45,181 nucleotides of DNA from Nitrospira sp. (GCA_005116965.1 SWDG01000027.1:19314-64494); one strand, 5' to 3'; shown: positions 1 to 8,224, counted from the stretch's first letter. The notes: generated by a model from the letters alone, not told the origin. A program made the numbers and translations.

Positions 1-1
1 A

Positions 2-211
2 GATGTGTATGTGGTTTTTTTGTCAGACGGCCGTCCCGTTGCTGGACTCGACGCGTTTGCTGGCGCAAGCTGCGTTTTGCTACAGAGTGCAGGAGGAACG
101 ACATGCGGATGGGAAGTACCTGAGCGATCGTGGAAGCGTGATCTGTTCCGATCCAAACTGGAAGAGCAGTTTGATGCGTGCCGAAGCCATCTGAACCTAA
201 CAAGGATATGA
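2..211 (+). CDS. Possible 3' end of an unknown gene cut by the window edge
   Basis: An open frame runs from the first bases to a TGA at 209-211. Its last third (SWKRDLFRSKLEEQFDACR) looks like a charged helix and could be real coding sequence. A second frame is also open to 194, so neither can be chosen firmly. I recognise no family. It is not the C-terminus of a sulfate-binding protein that I can identify, although such a gene is the usual neighbour of cysTWA. Low confidence. Confidence 0.22.
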   Translation, partial: DVYVVFLSDGRPVAGLDAFAGASCVLLQSAGGTTCGWEVPERSWKRDLFRSKLEEQFDACRSHLNLTRI

Positions 212-216
212 ATCTC

Positions 217-1053
217 ATGAACCTCAGCTTGAAACAACCCAGCGTCCTCCCAGGATTCGGCCTGACTCTGGGGTTCACTCTCTTTTATTTTAGTCTCATC
301 GTGTTGATCCCACTGAGCGGGCTCTTTGTGAAGACCAGTAGCTTGTCGTGGGAACAGTTTTGGAACATCGTCACGACTCCCCGAGCGATCGCCTCCTATC
401 AATTGACATTCGGCGCTTCGCTGGTTGGAGCCTTCATTAATGGAATTTTTGGGTCGATCATCGCATGGGTCCTTGTCCGGTACCATTTCCCGGGCCGTTC
501 CGTCGTTGATGCCCTTGTGGATCTTCCGTTTGCGCTACCGACCGCAGTCGCCGGAATTACACTCACCTCGATCTATGCCTCAAATGGGTGGATAGGACGC
601 TATCTCGAACCTTTAGGCATCAAGGTGGCCTTCACCCCCCTGGGTGTTCTTGTCGCGCTAACGTTCATTGGATTGCCGTTCGTCGTCCGCACCGTACAGC
701 CAGTGCTGCAGGATTTGGATCGAGAAGTTGAAGAGGCTGCCACCACGCTTGGAGCCAATCGATGGCAAACGTTTTGGGCAGTCATCGTGCCGGAACTGTG
801 GCCGGCGCTTCTCACAGGAATTGCCATGGCTTTCGCCCGTGCTGTCGGGGAATATGGCTCGGTCATTTTCATCGCCGGCAATATGCCGCTGAAATCGGAG
901 ATCACTCCCTTACTCATTATGACGAAACTAGAACAGTACGATTATGCGGGAGCCACTTCGCTCGGTGTGGTCATGCTGGTGACCTCGTTCGTCGTGGCGT
1001 TGATGATCAATCTTCTACAGTGGTGGAGCAGCGCTCGCCACATGAATCAATAG
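217..1053 (+). CDS. cysT: Sulfate/thiosulfate ABC transporter permease CysT
   Basis: One of two inner-membrane permeases that import sulfate or thiosulfate with CysW and the ATPase CysA. The 278-residue protein starts with the CysT-type LPGFGLTLGFTLF segment and has about six hydrophobic helices. The EAA cytoplasmic loop (EEAATTLGANRWQTFWAVIVPE, around residue 180) is where the ATPase docks; this motif and the length are normal for the family. The start at 217 is chosen because AAGGA at 202-206 lies ten bases upstream; ATG at 208 would leave one base. It is followed after six bases by cysW. No sulfate-binding protein gene is visible upstream within the window. Specificity for sulfate over molybdate is inferred from the two distinct permeases. 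Confidence 0.92.
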   Translation: MNLSLKQPSVLPGFGLTLGFTLFYFSLIVLIPLSGLFVKTSSLSWEQFWNIVTTPRAIASYQLTFGASLVGAFINGIFGSIIAWVLVRYHFPGRSVVDALVDLPFALPTAVAGITLTSIYASNGWIGRYLEPLGIKVAFTPLGVLVALTFIGLPFVVRTVQPVLQDLDREVEEAATTLGANRWQTFWAVIVPELWPALLTGIAMAFARAVGEYGSVIFIAGNMPLKSEITPLLIMTKLEQYDYAGATSLGVVMLVTSFVVALMINLLQWWSSARHMNQ

Positions 1054-1059
1054 GGACCT

Positions 1060-1941
1060 ATGAATCCTGTCACGATTGCCACAAATACAGACCTGCAGTG
1101 GAAAGATTCTCTCACGACCGAGAGTTCACTCGTCCGTTGGGTACTGATTGGTACTGCGTTCTTGTACTTAACGCTCTTCCTGTTCGTTCCGCTTGTTGCC
1201 ATTTTTACCGAGGCATTGAAACACGGGCTATCCAGCTACGTCGATTCATTTCTCAATGACGATGCGCTTGCTGCTATTCGGTTGACTCTCCTGGTAGCGG
1301 CCGTTGCCGTGCCGCTGAACGCGTTATTTGGAGTAGCTGCGGCCTGGGCCATTGCGAAATTCGAATTTGTCGGCAAGCAGGCTCTCATTACCCTGATTGA
1401 TATGCCGTTGGCCGTCTCGCCGGTCATTTCGGGTTTAATTTACGTGCTGCTCTTTGGAGCGCAAAGTTGGTTGGGTCCGTGGCTGGCCGAACATGACATC
1501 AAAATCATTTTTGCCTTACCCGGTATTGTCCTCGCCACGATCTTTGTCACGGTCCCATTTGTTGCACGTGAACTCATCCCGTTGATGCAATCGCAAGGGC
1601 GGGAGGAAGAGGAAGCGGCGATCACGCTGGGAGCCTCGGGCTGGCAGACCTTTACCCGTGTCACTCTGCCGAATATCAAATGGAGCCTCCTCTATGGAGT
1701 AATTTTGTGCAATGCGCGCGCGATGGGGGAATTCGGCGCGGTGTCGGTGGTGTCGGGCCATATCCGAGGACTGACCAACACGATGCCGTTGCACGTGGAA
1801 ATTCTCTACAACGAGTACAACGCCGTCGCAGCGTTCGGCGTCGCCTCGCTCCTAACCTTGCTGGCAATCGTGACACTTTCGGCGAAAGCGCTGATCGAAC
1901 GGAAAACTGTCTCTCTCAATCGACAGAACATTCACGTGTAA
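1060..1941 (+). CDS. cysW: Sulfate/thiosulfate ABC transporter permease CysW
   Basis: Second permease of the CysTWA importer, 293 residues, with six predicted membrane helices. It carries the EAA loop (REEEEAAITLGASGWQTF, around residue 180) and the CysW-type segment GEFGAVSVVSGHIRG, which matches known CysW proteins closely. The ATG follows the cysT stop by six bases, with AGGG of the stop-codon region as a weak ribosome site, so the genes are translated from one message. CysW and CysT form the heterodimeric channel; CysA binds both. Nothing appears damaged. Confidence 0.93.
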   Translation: MNPVTIATNTDLQWKDSLTTESSLVRWVLIGTAFLYLTLFLFVPLVAIFTEALKHGLSSYVDSFLNDDALAAIRLTLLVAAVAVPLNALFGVAAAWAIAKFEFVGKQALITLIDMPLAVSPVISGLIYVLLFGAQSWLGPWLAEHDIKIIFALPGIVLATIFVTVPFVARELIPLMQSQGREEEEAAITLGASGWQTFTRVTLPNIKWSLLYGVILCNARAMGEFGAVSVVSGHIRGLTNTMPLHVEILYNEYNAVAAFGVASLLTLLAIVTLSAKALIERKTVSLNRQNIHV

Positions 1942-1977
1942 CGACGCGTGGAGGCTTATCTAACTCGGGAGTGCAAC

Positions 1978-3051
1978 ATGAGTATTCAAGTCGATCATGT
2001 CACCAAACGATTCGGGGCCTTTACGGTGTTGAACGACGTCAACCTGCATGTGCGAGAAGGTGAATTGGTGGCCCTCCTCGGTCCCTCTGGATGCGGCAAG
2101 ACGACCTTGCTGCGAATTTTGGCTGGACTGGAGCGCCCTGATCAAGGACGCATCTTTCTGCAGGGGGCGGAGGTGACGGATCAGCGGATCAGCGAGCGCC
2201 GGGTAGGATTCGTCTTTCAGCATTACGCGCTGTTCCGCCATATGACTGTCGCGGATAATGTCGCATTTGGGCTGAATGTACTGCCTCGGGCCCATCGGCC
2301 TTCGGCTACTCGCATACAGGAAAAAGTCCATGACTTGCTCGGACTCGTTCACTTGCAAGCGATGGCCGATCGTTATCCTAGCCAATTGTCGGGGGGACAG
2401 CGACAACGCGTAGCATTGGCCAGGGCGCTGGCCGTGGAACCGAAGCTTCTGTTGCTGGATGAGCCCTTTGGAGCCTTGGATGCCAAGGTCCGGAAAGAGC
2501 TGCGGCGTTGGCTTCGACGTCTCCATGACGACTTACATATTACAAGCATCTTGGTCACGCATGATCAGGAGGAGGCGCTCGAAGCGGCACATCGTGTCGT
2601 CGTGATGCATCGTGGAAATATCGAGCAAGTTGGGACGCCGGACGAAGTGTATGAAAATCCAGCGACGCCGTTCGTGTATCAATTCCTCGGGGACGTCAAC
2701 GTGTTCCACGGACGCATGTCACAAGGTCGCATCGTGGACGGGGAGGATCGTATACCTTCATCGGCTGTGGGCGAATCTTCCGATGAACAGGAAGTGACGT
2801 TTGTGCGTCCTCATGATCTGGAACTGAGTCCAAGCCGGACCATGCCGGCACAGCTCGAGGCGACTGTGCAGTTCGTCAACGCGGCGGGTGCACGAGTTCA
2901 TCTGGAATTAGAATCAAAGGAATCGCCTGAACCGATCGCGGTGGAGCTGACGAAGGAACGCTATCGCGAGTTGAAGATTCAACAAGGCGATGTGGTCTTT
3001 GTACACCCGAAACAACTGCATGTGTTCAAAATGCCGGGTCTCGGTCAGTGA
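1978..3051 (+). CDS. cysA: Sulfate/thiosulfate ABC transporter ATP-binding protein CysA
   Basis: Cytoplasmic ATPase that powers sulfate import through CysT/CysW. The 357-residue protein has Walker [10 protein letters not shown] (about 32-40), a Q-loop FVFQHYALF, signature LSGGQRQRV, Walker [13 protein letters not shown] and the H-loop in LVTHDQ. After residue about 240 comes a TOBE-like regulatory domain ([11 protein letters not shown]), as in E. coli CysA. The start at 1978 is preferred over GTG at 1948 because CGGGAG lies about six bases upstream and the protein then begins [13 protein letters not shown], the normal family N-terminus. It is the last gene of cysTWA; no clear terminator follows. 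Confidence 0.94.
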   Translation: MSIQVDHVTKRFGAFTVLNDVNLHVREGELVALLGPSGCGKTTLLRILAGLERPDQGRIFLQGAEVTDQRISERRVGFVFQHYALFRHMTVADNVAFGLNVLPRAHRPSATRIQEKVHDLLGLVHLQAMADRYPSQLSGGQRQRVALARALAVEPKLLLLDEPFGALDAKVRKELRRWLRRLHDDLHITSILVTHDQEEALEAAHRVVVMHRGNIEQVGTPDEVYENPATPFVYQFLGDVNVFHGRMSQGRIVDGEDRIPSSAVGESSDEQEVTFVRPHDLELSPSRTMPAQLEATVQFVNAAGARVHLELESKESPEPIAVELTKERYRELKIQQGDVVFVHPKQLHVFKMPGLGQ

Positions 3052-3278
3052 AGCGGTGCTGATCACTCCGCAAAGAGACTTTCGGGCAGGACCATACAGT
3101 CAACGTATTTCCGGCTTTGCTCCGGATGCGCATGTCGCCTAAGAGGATAAATGTCATCATGCCAATATGAAAGTTCAGAGGTTATATCGGTTCCATAAGA
3201 TAACGGCCGTAGGATGACACAGTCACTCTGCGGGCAAGGAATAACCCTTCCGCTCATCGCACACAAATGGAGGTATAT

Positions 3279-3929
3279 ATGAATTCAATGTCTCGGGGTA
3301 TAGTAATTCTCGTGCTCGCGGTCGTTGGCCTCGTAGGTAGCGCACACGAAGGGCGCTCGGCGACAGGGGGCCATCCTCGGAGTGCGACGGACCTGAAGGC
3401 CGTCCTGCGTGACCTGTGGTCGGGGCATAATTTTTGGCTTCGGAATATCGCGTTGGACAATACGACCAACAATCGCAAAGCGCTGGACTATGCCGAAAAG
3501 TCCGTGACGGCCAATGCCAGACAGATTGCAAAAGCGTTTACGCCGTTCTACGGCGAAGCGGCGTCGGAGCAGCTTTTTACTCTTTTGGTCAAACATTCTG
3601 GGGCGATCAAAGCCTATTCCGAAGCCACCGTTGCCGGAAGCAAGAGCTGGCAGGATGCGGCCAAGGCCGACTATGCTTCGAATACCGAGGAGATCGCCAC
3701 ATTCCTCAGTGAGGTCAATCGCTATCTCCCAAAGGATACGGTGCGAGGTTTGTTCGCTGTGCATGGCGCTCATCAGTTTGAGCTGATCAAGGAGTTGCAA
3801 GAAGAGGATTACGGCCACGAGGCAGAAACGTGGCAGGAGATGGAGCAACATGGCCATGCTATTGCGGATACGCTGACAACAGCATTGGAGAGGCAGTTTC
3901 CAAATAAGTTTTCTGGTCATGTTCAATGA
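3279..3929 (+). CDS. Exported helical protein of unknown function
   Basis: A 216-residue protein with a classical signal peptide (MNSMSRGIVILVLAVVGLVG..., about 28 residues) followed by an all-helical domain. The pattern LWSGHNFWLRN, near-tandem helices, and a later block AVHGAHQFELIKELQEEDY suggest two antiparallel helical halves with several histidines (H55-type WSGHNFW, VKHSG, HGAHQ). I recall similar exported proteins in Firmicutes and proteobacteria, often mis-named acetylglutamate kinase, but have no function for them. The start at 3279 is fixed by GGAGG at 3269-3273; ATG at 3267 overlaps that site. The gene stands alone between cysA and a convergent operon. Periplasmic location is inferred. 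Confidence 0.8.
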   Translation: MNSMSRGIVILVLAVVGLVGSAHEGRSATGGHPRSATDLKAVLRDLWSGHNFWLRNIALDNTTNNRKALDYAEKSVTANARQIAKAFTPFYGEAASEQLFTLLVKHSGAIKAYSEATVAGSKSWQDAAKADYASNTEEIATFLSEVNRYLPKDTVRGLFAVHGAHQFELIKELQEEDYGHEAETWQEMEQHGHAIADTLTTALERQFPNKFSGHVQ

Positions 3930-4082
3930 CGAGTGGGTAAGGTCGTTCTGGGCGTCGATTCCGAGGGAAGAAGAAGCCCTATCGAGACTTGAAGCCTCAA
4001 CCAGGCACAGGTAGACCGAGCCTCCGTCACTGTTTGTGAAGCTGGATCATGTAGAACATTTTTCGGGGGGGCACTGGTGCCA

Positions 4083-4457
4083 CTACTCGCTATGGTGAGG
4101 GGCCGCTGATGCTGTGGGCATGGAGGCCGAAATACATCCTTCTATAAACTCAACCTTGCATTGCCATGAGGCAGCCGCATCGTTGACGCGTTTGATGACA
4201 TCCGCTGCGTTCACGGTGCCAGTGGTGATGTCTACGAGAACATGGTTCGGGACACGGTTGAAGTAGATGCCAGTGACGCCAGGAATGCCCTGCAAGACGG
4301 TCGTCAGCTGAGTTTCTTTGCTGTCGCAGCCGGATCCGCTGAGTGTCAGGGGAAGTCGTTCTTTGGTGGGTGGGGTTGCCGCAGCTGGCAGGGACATGGA
4401 AAGGGCTGTGATAAGGAGTGCGACCGGGACAGCTCGTTGGCACCTGAAAGTTTGCAT
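4083..4457 (-). CDS. Exported HMA-like small protein
   Basis: A 124-residue protein with a signal peptide (hydrophobic VPVALLITALSM, cleavage near AAA-TPP). Residues about 40-110 fit the beta-alpha-beta-beta-alpha-beta pattern of heavy-metal-associated domains: a cysteine in GSGCDSKE, then TQLTTVLQGIPGV, VDITTGTVNAADVIKRVNDA and a final strand. The usual CxxC metal site is missing; only single cysteines (GSGC, WQCKVEF, EGC) are present, so metal binding is unproven. ATG at 4457 has GGGAG eight bases upstream. It is the last gene of a four-gene minus-strand run. What it partners is unknown. Confidence 0.68.
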   Translation of the reverse strand: MQTFRCQRAVPVALLITALSMSLPAAATPPTKERLPLTLSGSGCDSKETQLTTVLQGIPGVTGIYFNRVPNHVLVDITTGTVNAADVIKRVNDAAASWQCKVEFIEGCISASMPTASAAPHHSE

Positions 4458-4530
4458 GAAATGAACTCCCAGACAGACAGTAGATTCTCTACTTATACGG
4501 TACATGACTCGAGATAATATTGTCGAGTTG

Positions 4531-4983
4531 CTATCTGGCCTGTACCAAAAAGGCTTTCGAGCGGGCGTTCCCTCCGCTGGCAACGACGTCGATGAAGGAC
4601 ATGCCGGGCTGGATCTCAGGAACCGTCGCTTCGACGGTCGTGTCGTTCACAAACGTGTAGTCAATCTTGGTGGATCCGGCTGCACTGAATGCCACGCCGC
4701 GGAAGCAATCTCTGGTTCCAAAGTGCTCACCTTTAATCGTGATTGTTTGTCCCGGCTTGGCTTCGTCCGGTTCCACACGCACGATCTTTGGTTTTCTGCT
4801 GCTATCGCAGACGGGGTCCTTCGCGACTTTCTGTTCGTCGTGCCCCTTGATCGATTCTGTGTCGTGCAGCGTGTAGCCCGCTCCGTCGACGATCACTCCC
4901 TCTTCGGCAAGGGAGAGTAGGGGGAGGTAGGCAAGCCCAAACAACGAGACTATCAGGAAGGGCATCAGGAAGTGGGGAGCCAT
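4531..4983 (-). CDS. Exported IPT/TIG-domain protein
   Basis: A 150-residue protein with a signal peptide (MAPHFLMPFLIVSLFGLAYLPLLSLAEE) and one immunoglobulin-like IPT/TIG fold. PKIVRVEPDEAKPGQTITIKGEHFG is the diagnostic first half, and the FVNDTTVEATVPEIQPG strand pair is the second half. TIG folds mediate protein or carbohydrate binding outside the cytoplasm; a specific partner cannot be read here. The start at 4983 is supported by AAGGAGG about five bases upstream. It sits between the PstS-like protein gene and the HMA-like protein gene, 22 bases after the former, so co-transcription is likely. Confidence 0.78.
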   Translation of the reverse strand: MAPHFLMPFLIVSLFGLAYLPLLSLAEEGVIVDGAGYTLHDTESIKGHDEQKVAKDPVCDSSRKPKIVRVEPDEAKPGQTITIKGEHFGTRDCFRGVAFSAAGSTKIDYTFVNDTTVEATVPEIQPGMSFIDVVASGGNARSKAFLVQAR

Positions 4984-5005
4984 CGTGACCTCCTTCGATG
5001 AAGAA

Positions 5006-5827
5006 CTATTTCTTTGGCATCGGAACATACATGTCTCCGATAATCGTTTGTCCGGGAGGGGAGAGCGCAAATGCTGAAAAAGCCTCTACCAAGGCATTCG
5101 GTTCTTTTTTGGAAAGCAACAGCAGCGGGCGACGAAGGCTGTAGCGGCCATCTTTCACGGTCGGCACTTCCGGTTCAATCTTATCCATCGGCAGTAAGCG
5201 GACGGCGACGCCGTTGGAGACGGCTGAGAGGCCGGTACTCAGCGAAATATAGGCAACTGCAGAAAGGGGTGGCAGGGTGCCAACGACGGTCTTTACGACG
5301 ACCTCATCTCCGCCGAGTACTTTGGCGGCCTCAGCGATTTTGCCCGTAATCCCGAGTTGGATTTCGAAGGTGTCCCGAACGTTCTGGTTCCGTGGCCTGT
5401 CGATCAGCAGAATCTTCGTCTCCGGTCCACCCAGTTCCGACCACTCCTTGATCTTTCCCGAAAAAATGTCGGCAACTTGCTGCTTAGTCACCTCTTTGGT
5501 GAAGTTCGATAAATGGACTAAAATGCCGATTCCATCCCAACCTATCTGAGTCACCGCTAAAGCGGGATCTTCGATACCCGTGACGGCAATCTGGGCCTGG
5601 CCTGTCGTGACTAATTGCAACGGCTTGGAATTTTCCTCCCACAGGATGTCGACATAGGCACGGGGATTGGCTTTTTCAAAGGCTCGAGCCAAGGCCTCGA
5701 TGGTTGTTTGCTCCGGTCCGTTGCCGGCAATAACCAGGCTTCCAGCTGTTTGAGCGAAGGTATCGGCAGGGAATACACAGAAGATCAATCCGACGAGCAG
5801 CCCGGTTACGAACCGTCCCACGGTCAT
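5006..5827 (-). CDS. PstS-like periplasmic phosphate/anion-binding protein (orphan)
   Basis: A 273-residue periplasmic binding protein of the PstS/PBP-like superfamily. A signal peptide (GLLVGLIFCVFPADTFA) is followed by GSLVIAGNGPEQTTIEALARAFEKANP, the family's opening. The middle holds QVADIFSGKIKEWSELGGP, typical of phosphate-binding proteins, then IDRPRNQNVRDTFEIQLG. No permease or ATPase gene is nearby, so it may act as a sensor, a ligand carrier or part of a dispersed transporter. ATG 5827 gives a good signal peptide but has only a weak ribosome site; GTG 5869 would add 14 residues and lacks one. Phosphate as ligand is an inference. Confidence 0.82.
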   Translation of the reverse strand: MTVGRFVTGLLVGLIFCVFPADTFAQTAGSLVIAGNGPEQTTIEALARAFEKANPRAYVDILWEENSKPLQLVTTGQAQIAVTGIEDPALAVTQIGWDGIGILVHLSNFTKEVTKQQVADIFSGKIKEWSELGGPETKILLIDRPRNQNVRDTFEIQLGITGKIAEAAKVLGGDEVVVKTVVGTLPPLSAVAYISLSTGLSAVSNGVAVRLLPMDKIEPEVPTVKDGRYSLRRPLLLLSKKEPNALVEAFSAFALSPPGQTIIGDMYVPMPKK

Positions 5828-5882
5828 TGAGTCGCCTGTTCCCACAGGAGGTGACGACTGAGCAGGCACTGGGAGTGGCTAC

Positions 5883-6197
5883 TCAAGAAGTTGATCCTTC
5901 TGTTGGTGTGGGATCTGATTCTGAGGTGACGTTCGGCGGTGGCATGGTGCGTATGGCATTCAGCGGGGGCAACTTGGCGAAGCGCTGCATCCGCTCCTCG
6001 TTCATCGCCTTGGCTTTCAGCTCAGTAAAGCCAGGTTTGCGATCACCAGCGACAGTAGACGAAAATGAAGACATGAGTCTGGTTGCCTGGCGAGCCTGAC
6101 AGAATGGGCATTCCGTGTCTTCGACCCTGGCATACACGGACTGAGTGGCCTCGAATTGTTTCTCGCACTGTCCACAACGGTACTCGTAGAGGGGCAC
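5883..6197 (-). CDS. FmdB-family zinc-ribbon protein
   Basis: A 104-residue protein starting MPLYEYRCGQCEKQFE, the hallmark of the FmdB regulatory-protein family, with cysteines C8-C11 and C30-C33 forming a zinc ribbon. The tail from about residue 60 is low-complexity and rich in P, T, S and E, as often seen. The start is GTG at 6197, with AAAGGA nine bases upstream. FmdB was named from an amide-uptake operon, but a molecular role is not established. It is the first gene of the run down to 4083, and faces a divergent small gene across 163 bases. Confidence 0.85.
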   Translation of the reverse strand: MPLYEYRCGQCEKQFEATQSVYARVEDTECPFCQARQATRLMSSFSSTVAGDRKPGFTELKAKAMNEERMQRFAKLPPLNAIRTMPPPNVTSESDPTPTEGSTS

Positions 6198-6285
6198 GGA
6201 ATTAGATCCTTTCTGTGTCTCTATTGTGGCGATCTCATACGGAACTCGGTCTTGGACTTGACAAGGTGACCTCTTCCAAGCGATC

Positions 6286-6315
6286 TTGACCGGCTCACAA
6301 CGAGACGTTTATTCT
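6286..6315 (+). promoter_or_regulatory. Candidate sigma-70-type promoter for the small gene at 6361
   Basis: TTGACC at 6286-6291 and TATTCT at 6310-6315 are separated by 18 bases. Transcription would begin near 6322, giving a leader of about 39 bases that contains the AAGGAGG site. Read by eye only. Confidence 0.4.
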
Positions 6316-6360
6316 AGCAACATAGGCAACCAAACTGCCAGCTTCATAAGGAGGGTTTCA

Positions 6361-6537
6361 ATGTCAGTGCTGATTCGACGGTACAAAGGTAATAACGGCA
6401 TGATGCAAGAAGAACGAATCGATGACGAGGATCGAATCGAGCGCTATCTGAGGCTCTTCGAAAAAGACGACGTCAAGAAGTTGCAGACCGGCGTGAAGTG
6501 CTTCATCGAGAAGGATGAATGGCAACTCCTCGCATGA
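6361..6537 (+). CDS. Small conserved-looking hypothetical protein
   Basis: A 58-residue protein, MSVLIRRYKGNNGMMQEERID..., with a strongly charged helix (DDEDRIERYLRLFEKDDVKKLQ) and an ordered-looking end (VKCFIEKDEWQLLA). The start at 6361 is fixed by a perfect AAGGAGG about six bases upstream, which argues that the gene is real although short. I recognise no domain. It is transcribed away from the FmdB-type gene and lies upstream of another small gene at 6618. Confidence 0.65.
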   Translation: MSVLIRRYKGNNGMMQEERIDDEDRIERYLRLFEKDDVKKLQTGVKCFIEKDEWQLLA

Positions 6538-6617
6538 ACTGCTCATGGGGCAGGAGTAAGGCGTGATCCAGTTGTGAACGCTCCTGAACACTCACCCTGT
6601 ACCCCTCAGCGGTTAGC

Positions 6618-6821
6618 ATGATCTACTGGGTTCACATTGCCCGCTCGATTGATCGTGTGACGCTCCACCGAGACCGGTGCTCGGAAGTACCGTCCGTCTC
6701 AACGTCCAGCGATTTCTGGGAAGGGGGATGGTTCGACTATCCCGATAAAGAGCGGGCGCTCCGTGCCATGGAACAGGCTGGAGTCAACCGAGACCGGCTG
6801 TGTCCTCTGTGCAGACCATAA
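6618..6821 (+). CDS. Small hypothetical protein with C-terminal CxxC
   Basis: A 67-residue protein beginning MIYWVHIARSIDRVTLHRDRCSE and containing GGWFDYPDKERALRAMEQAG, a pattern of two strands plus a helix, then CPLCRP at the end. The three cysteines could bind a metal. There is no convincing ribosome site before the ATG, so the start is less certain. The composition is protein-like and the frame is free of stops. It lies 80 bases after the previous small gene and could be on the same message. Function unknown. Confidence 0.55.
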   Translation: MIYWVHIARSIDRVTLHRDRCSEVPSVSTSSDFWEGGWFDYPDKERALRAMEQAGVNRDRLCPLCRP

Positions 6822-6868
6822 AGGTGTGCGATGGTGAATGGTTACTATGAATGCTGACCTGTTCGGGT

Positions 6869-6901
6869 TCATTCAACATTCATAAGTGATCATTCAACAT
6901 T
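6869..6901 (+). repeat. 12-bp direct repeat, 21-bp period, ahead of the EamA gene
   Basis: TCATTCAACATT occurs at 6869-6880 and again at 6890-6901, a period of 21 bases (two helical turns). The second copy ends four bases before the ATG at 6906. The spacing is typical of a protein-binding operator with two sites on one DNA face. Confidence 0.6.
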
Positions 6902-6905
6902 GACT

Positions 6906-7730
6906 ATGCCGCGACTTGCCCTTCTCCTGACCACCGTCATTTGGGGCGCCACCTTTCCCGCTACCAAGGCCGCGCTTGAACAGATCTCGCCACTGTCCTT
7001 CCTGTTGCTCAGATTCTTCCTGGGCACGCTACTGATCCTATTGTGGTTTGCAGTGAGTCGCCATCGACTGCATCATGATCGTGCACTGCTGATGGCGAGC
7101 GCACTCACCACGGTCTTCCTCTTTCTCGGCTACATATTGCAAACGGTCGGACTTCAGCATACGACTGCGTCCAGTTCGGCCTTTCTGACGGCACTCTACG
7201 TAATTTTTGTTCCTTTGATCCTGCTGCGGATCGACCGACGGGTGGTGTTTGCCACGGCAATCGCGTTGGTTGGACTCTGGTTGTTGGTGAAGCCGAGCAC
7301 CTCCATGAATCTGGGTGATCTCATGACAATCGGGTGCGCCGCAGCCTTCGCAGGACACATCATTTGTCTCGAACGGTTCACACGTCAATTCGACGCGCCA
7401 TCATTGCTGGTGTGGCAGATGGTGGCGATGACGGTGCTGTTTCTTCCGGCTCCCTGGTGGGAGGAGGCAAGCGCAAGCGCCTTTTCGCCAACGGCTGTCT
7501 TGCTGATTGGTCTTGGAGTGACGGGCGTACTTGCCACAATGGCTTTTGCCGTTCAGATGTGGGCACAGCAGCAGGTGCCGGCGCAGCAGGTGGCGTTATT
7601 GTTTGCGTCAGAACCGGCCTATGCGGCCTGGTTGTCCTGGTACTTTCTGGGCGAGACGGTGGATACTCAAGGGTGGATTGGGAGCGCGCTGATCGTGTTG
7701 GCGGTGGTGATCGGAGCGTTCGGGGGTTGA
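6906..7730 (+). CDS. EamA/DMT-family inner-membrane transporter
   Basis: A 274-residue, ten-helix permease of the drug/metabolite transporter superfamily: two EamA repeats of five helices each. Diagnostic pieces are TTVIWGATFPATKAALEQISPLSFLLLRFFLG at the N-terminus, LLRIDRR, and the second-repeat segment EPAYAAWLSWYFLGETVDTQGWIGSALIV. Substrates of this family (amino acids, metabolites, drugs) cannot be predicted from sequence. No ribosome site precedes ATG 6906 or TTG 6900; instead the second copy of a 12-bp direct repeat abuts the start, so translation may be leaderless or the repeat regulatory. The next gene follows after 23 bases with its own strong ribosome site. Confidence 0.85.
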   Translation: MPRLALLLTTVIWGATFPATKAALEQISPLSFLLLRFFLGTLLILLWFAVSRHRLHHDRALLMASALTTVFLFLGYILQTVGLQHTTASSSAFLTALYVIFVPLILLRIDRRVVFATAIALVGLWLLVKPSTSMNLGDLMTIGCAAAFAGHIICLERFTRQFDAPSLLVWQMVAMTVLFLPAPWWEEASASAFSPTAVLLIGLGVTGVLATMAFAVQMWAQQQVPAQQVALLFASEPAYAAWLSWYFLGETVDTQGWIGSALIVLAVVIGAFGG

Positions 7731-7753
7731 TCGTGTGAATAAGGAGGAGTGGT

Positions 7754-8224
7754 ATGGCGCAAAAATTTGGGAATGGACGGTGGGTTCGCGAAGGATTTTT
7801 AGATAACCGTGTTGAAGGGACGGTTGTGGGTCAGGTTGTCTTTGCCGTGATCGGGCCGGTGGATTTTTATTTGCGCGGCAATTTTAAGCCGGATATTGCA
7901 GGAGAGGTGATTCGATTCCGCAATAATCGGTTTGAAGATGACGATATGGCTGGACCGGTCATCGGCGACATGGCGAATCCGCAGGTTGGAACGGTGAATC
8001 TCATTTCGCTGGATCCACACCCCAATCTGGAGCCGCATCCCTACGTCGAGTGGTTTACGCTCGGAAAGGACCACTATCGTTTTGAGCTGAGCGCTGGTGA
8101 GGCGTGGGTGTTATCGGATGAGGAGCGAAAGGCAATTGATGGAGAAAGCCAACGAATTCGAAAGACCTTGGCTGATCACAGGTCTGATCAGCCAAGGTCT
8201 AGTGACAGTGCCGACTTGGTCTAG
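7754..8224 (+). CDS. Hypothetical protein, beta-rich, 156 residues
   Basis: MAQKFGNGRWVREGFLDNRVEGTVVG... is followed by alternating strands (GPVDFYLRGNFKPDIAGEVIRFRN) and PHPYVEWFTLGKDHYRFELS. AAGGAGGAGTGGT directly precedes the ATG, a strong ribosome site. I recognise no family. The last 20 codons lie inside a perfect 16-bp inverted repeat, so the C-terminal tail (from about residue 137) is probably dictated by the hairpin rather than by protein function. The stop codon TAG overlaps the stop of the convergent desaturase gene (CTAG, 8221-8224). Confidence 0.7.
   Translation: MAQKFGNGRWVREGFLDNRVEGTVVGQVVFAVIGPVDFYLRGNFKPDIAGEVIRFRNNRFEDDDMAGPVIGDMANPQVGTVNLISLDPHPNLEPHPYVEWFTLGKDHYRFELSAGEAWVLSDEERKAIDGESQRIRKTLADHRSDQPRSSDSADLV
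8163..8200. terminator. Perfect 16-bp hairpin at the convergent 3' ends (probable bidirectional terminator)
   Basis: AGACCTTGGCTGATCA at 8163-8178 is the exact reverse complement of 8185-8200, with the six-base loop CAGGTC. It lies within the coding sequence of the 7754-8224 gene, about 20 bases before both convergent stop codons. There is no T-tract on either side, so a classical Rho-independent terminator is not proven; RNA end protection or simple blocking of convergent transcription are alternatives. Confidence 0.7.

Noticed and set aside
4060-4082. GGCACTGGTGCC palindrome as terminator
   Set aside because: The stem is five bases with a two-base gap and no T-tract, too weak to call.
4504-4920. 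Plus-strand frame of 138 codons
   Set aside because: It overlaps the TIG-domain gene on the opposite strand, which has a signal peptide, a domain match and a strong ribosome site.
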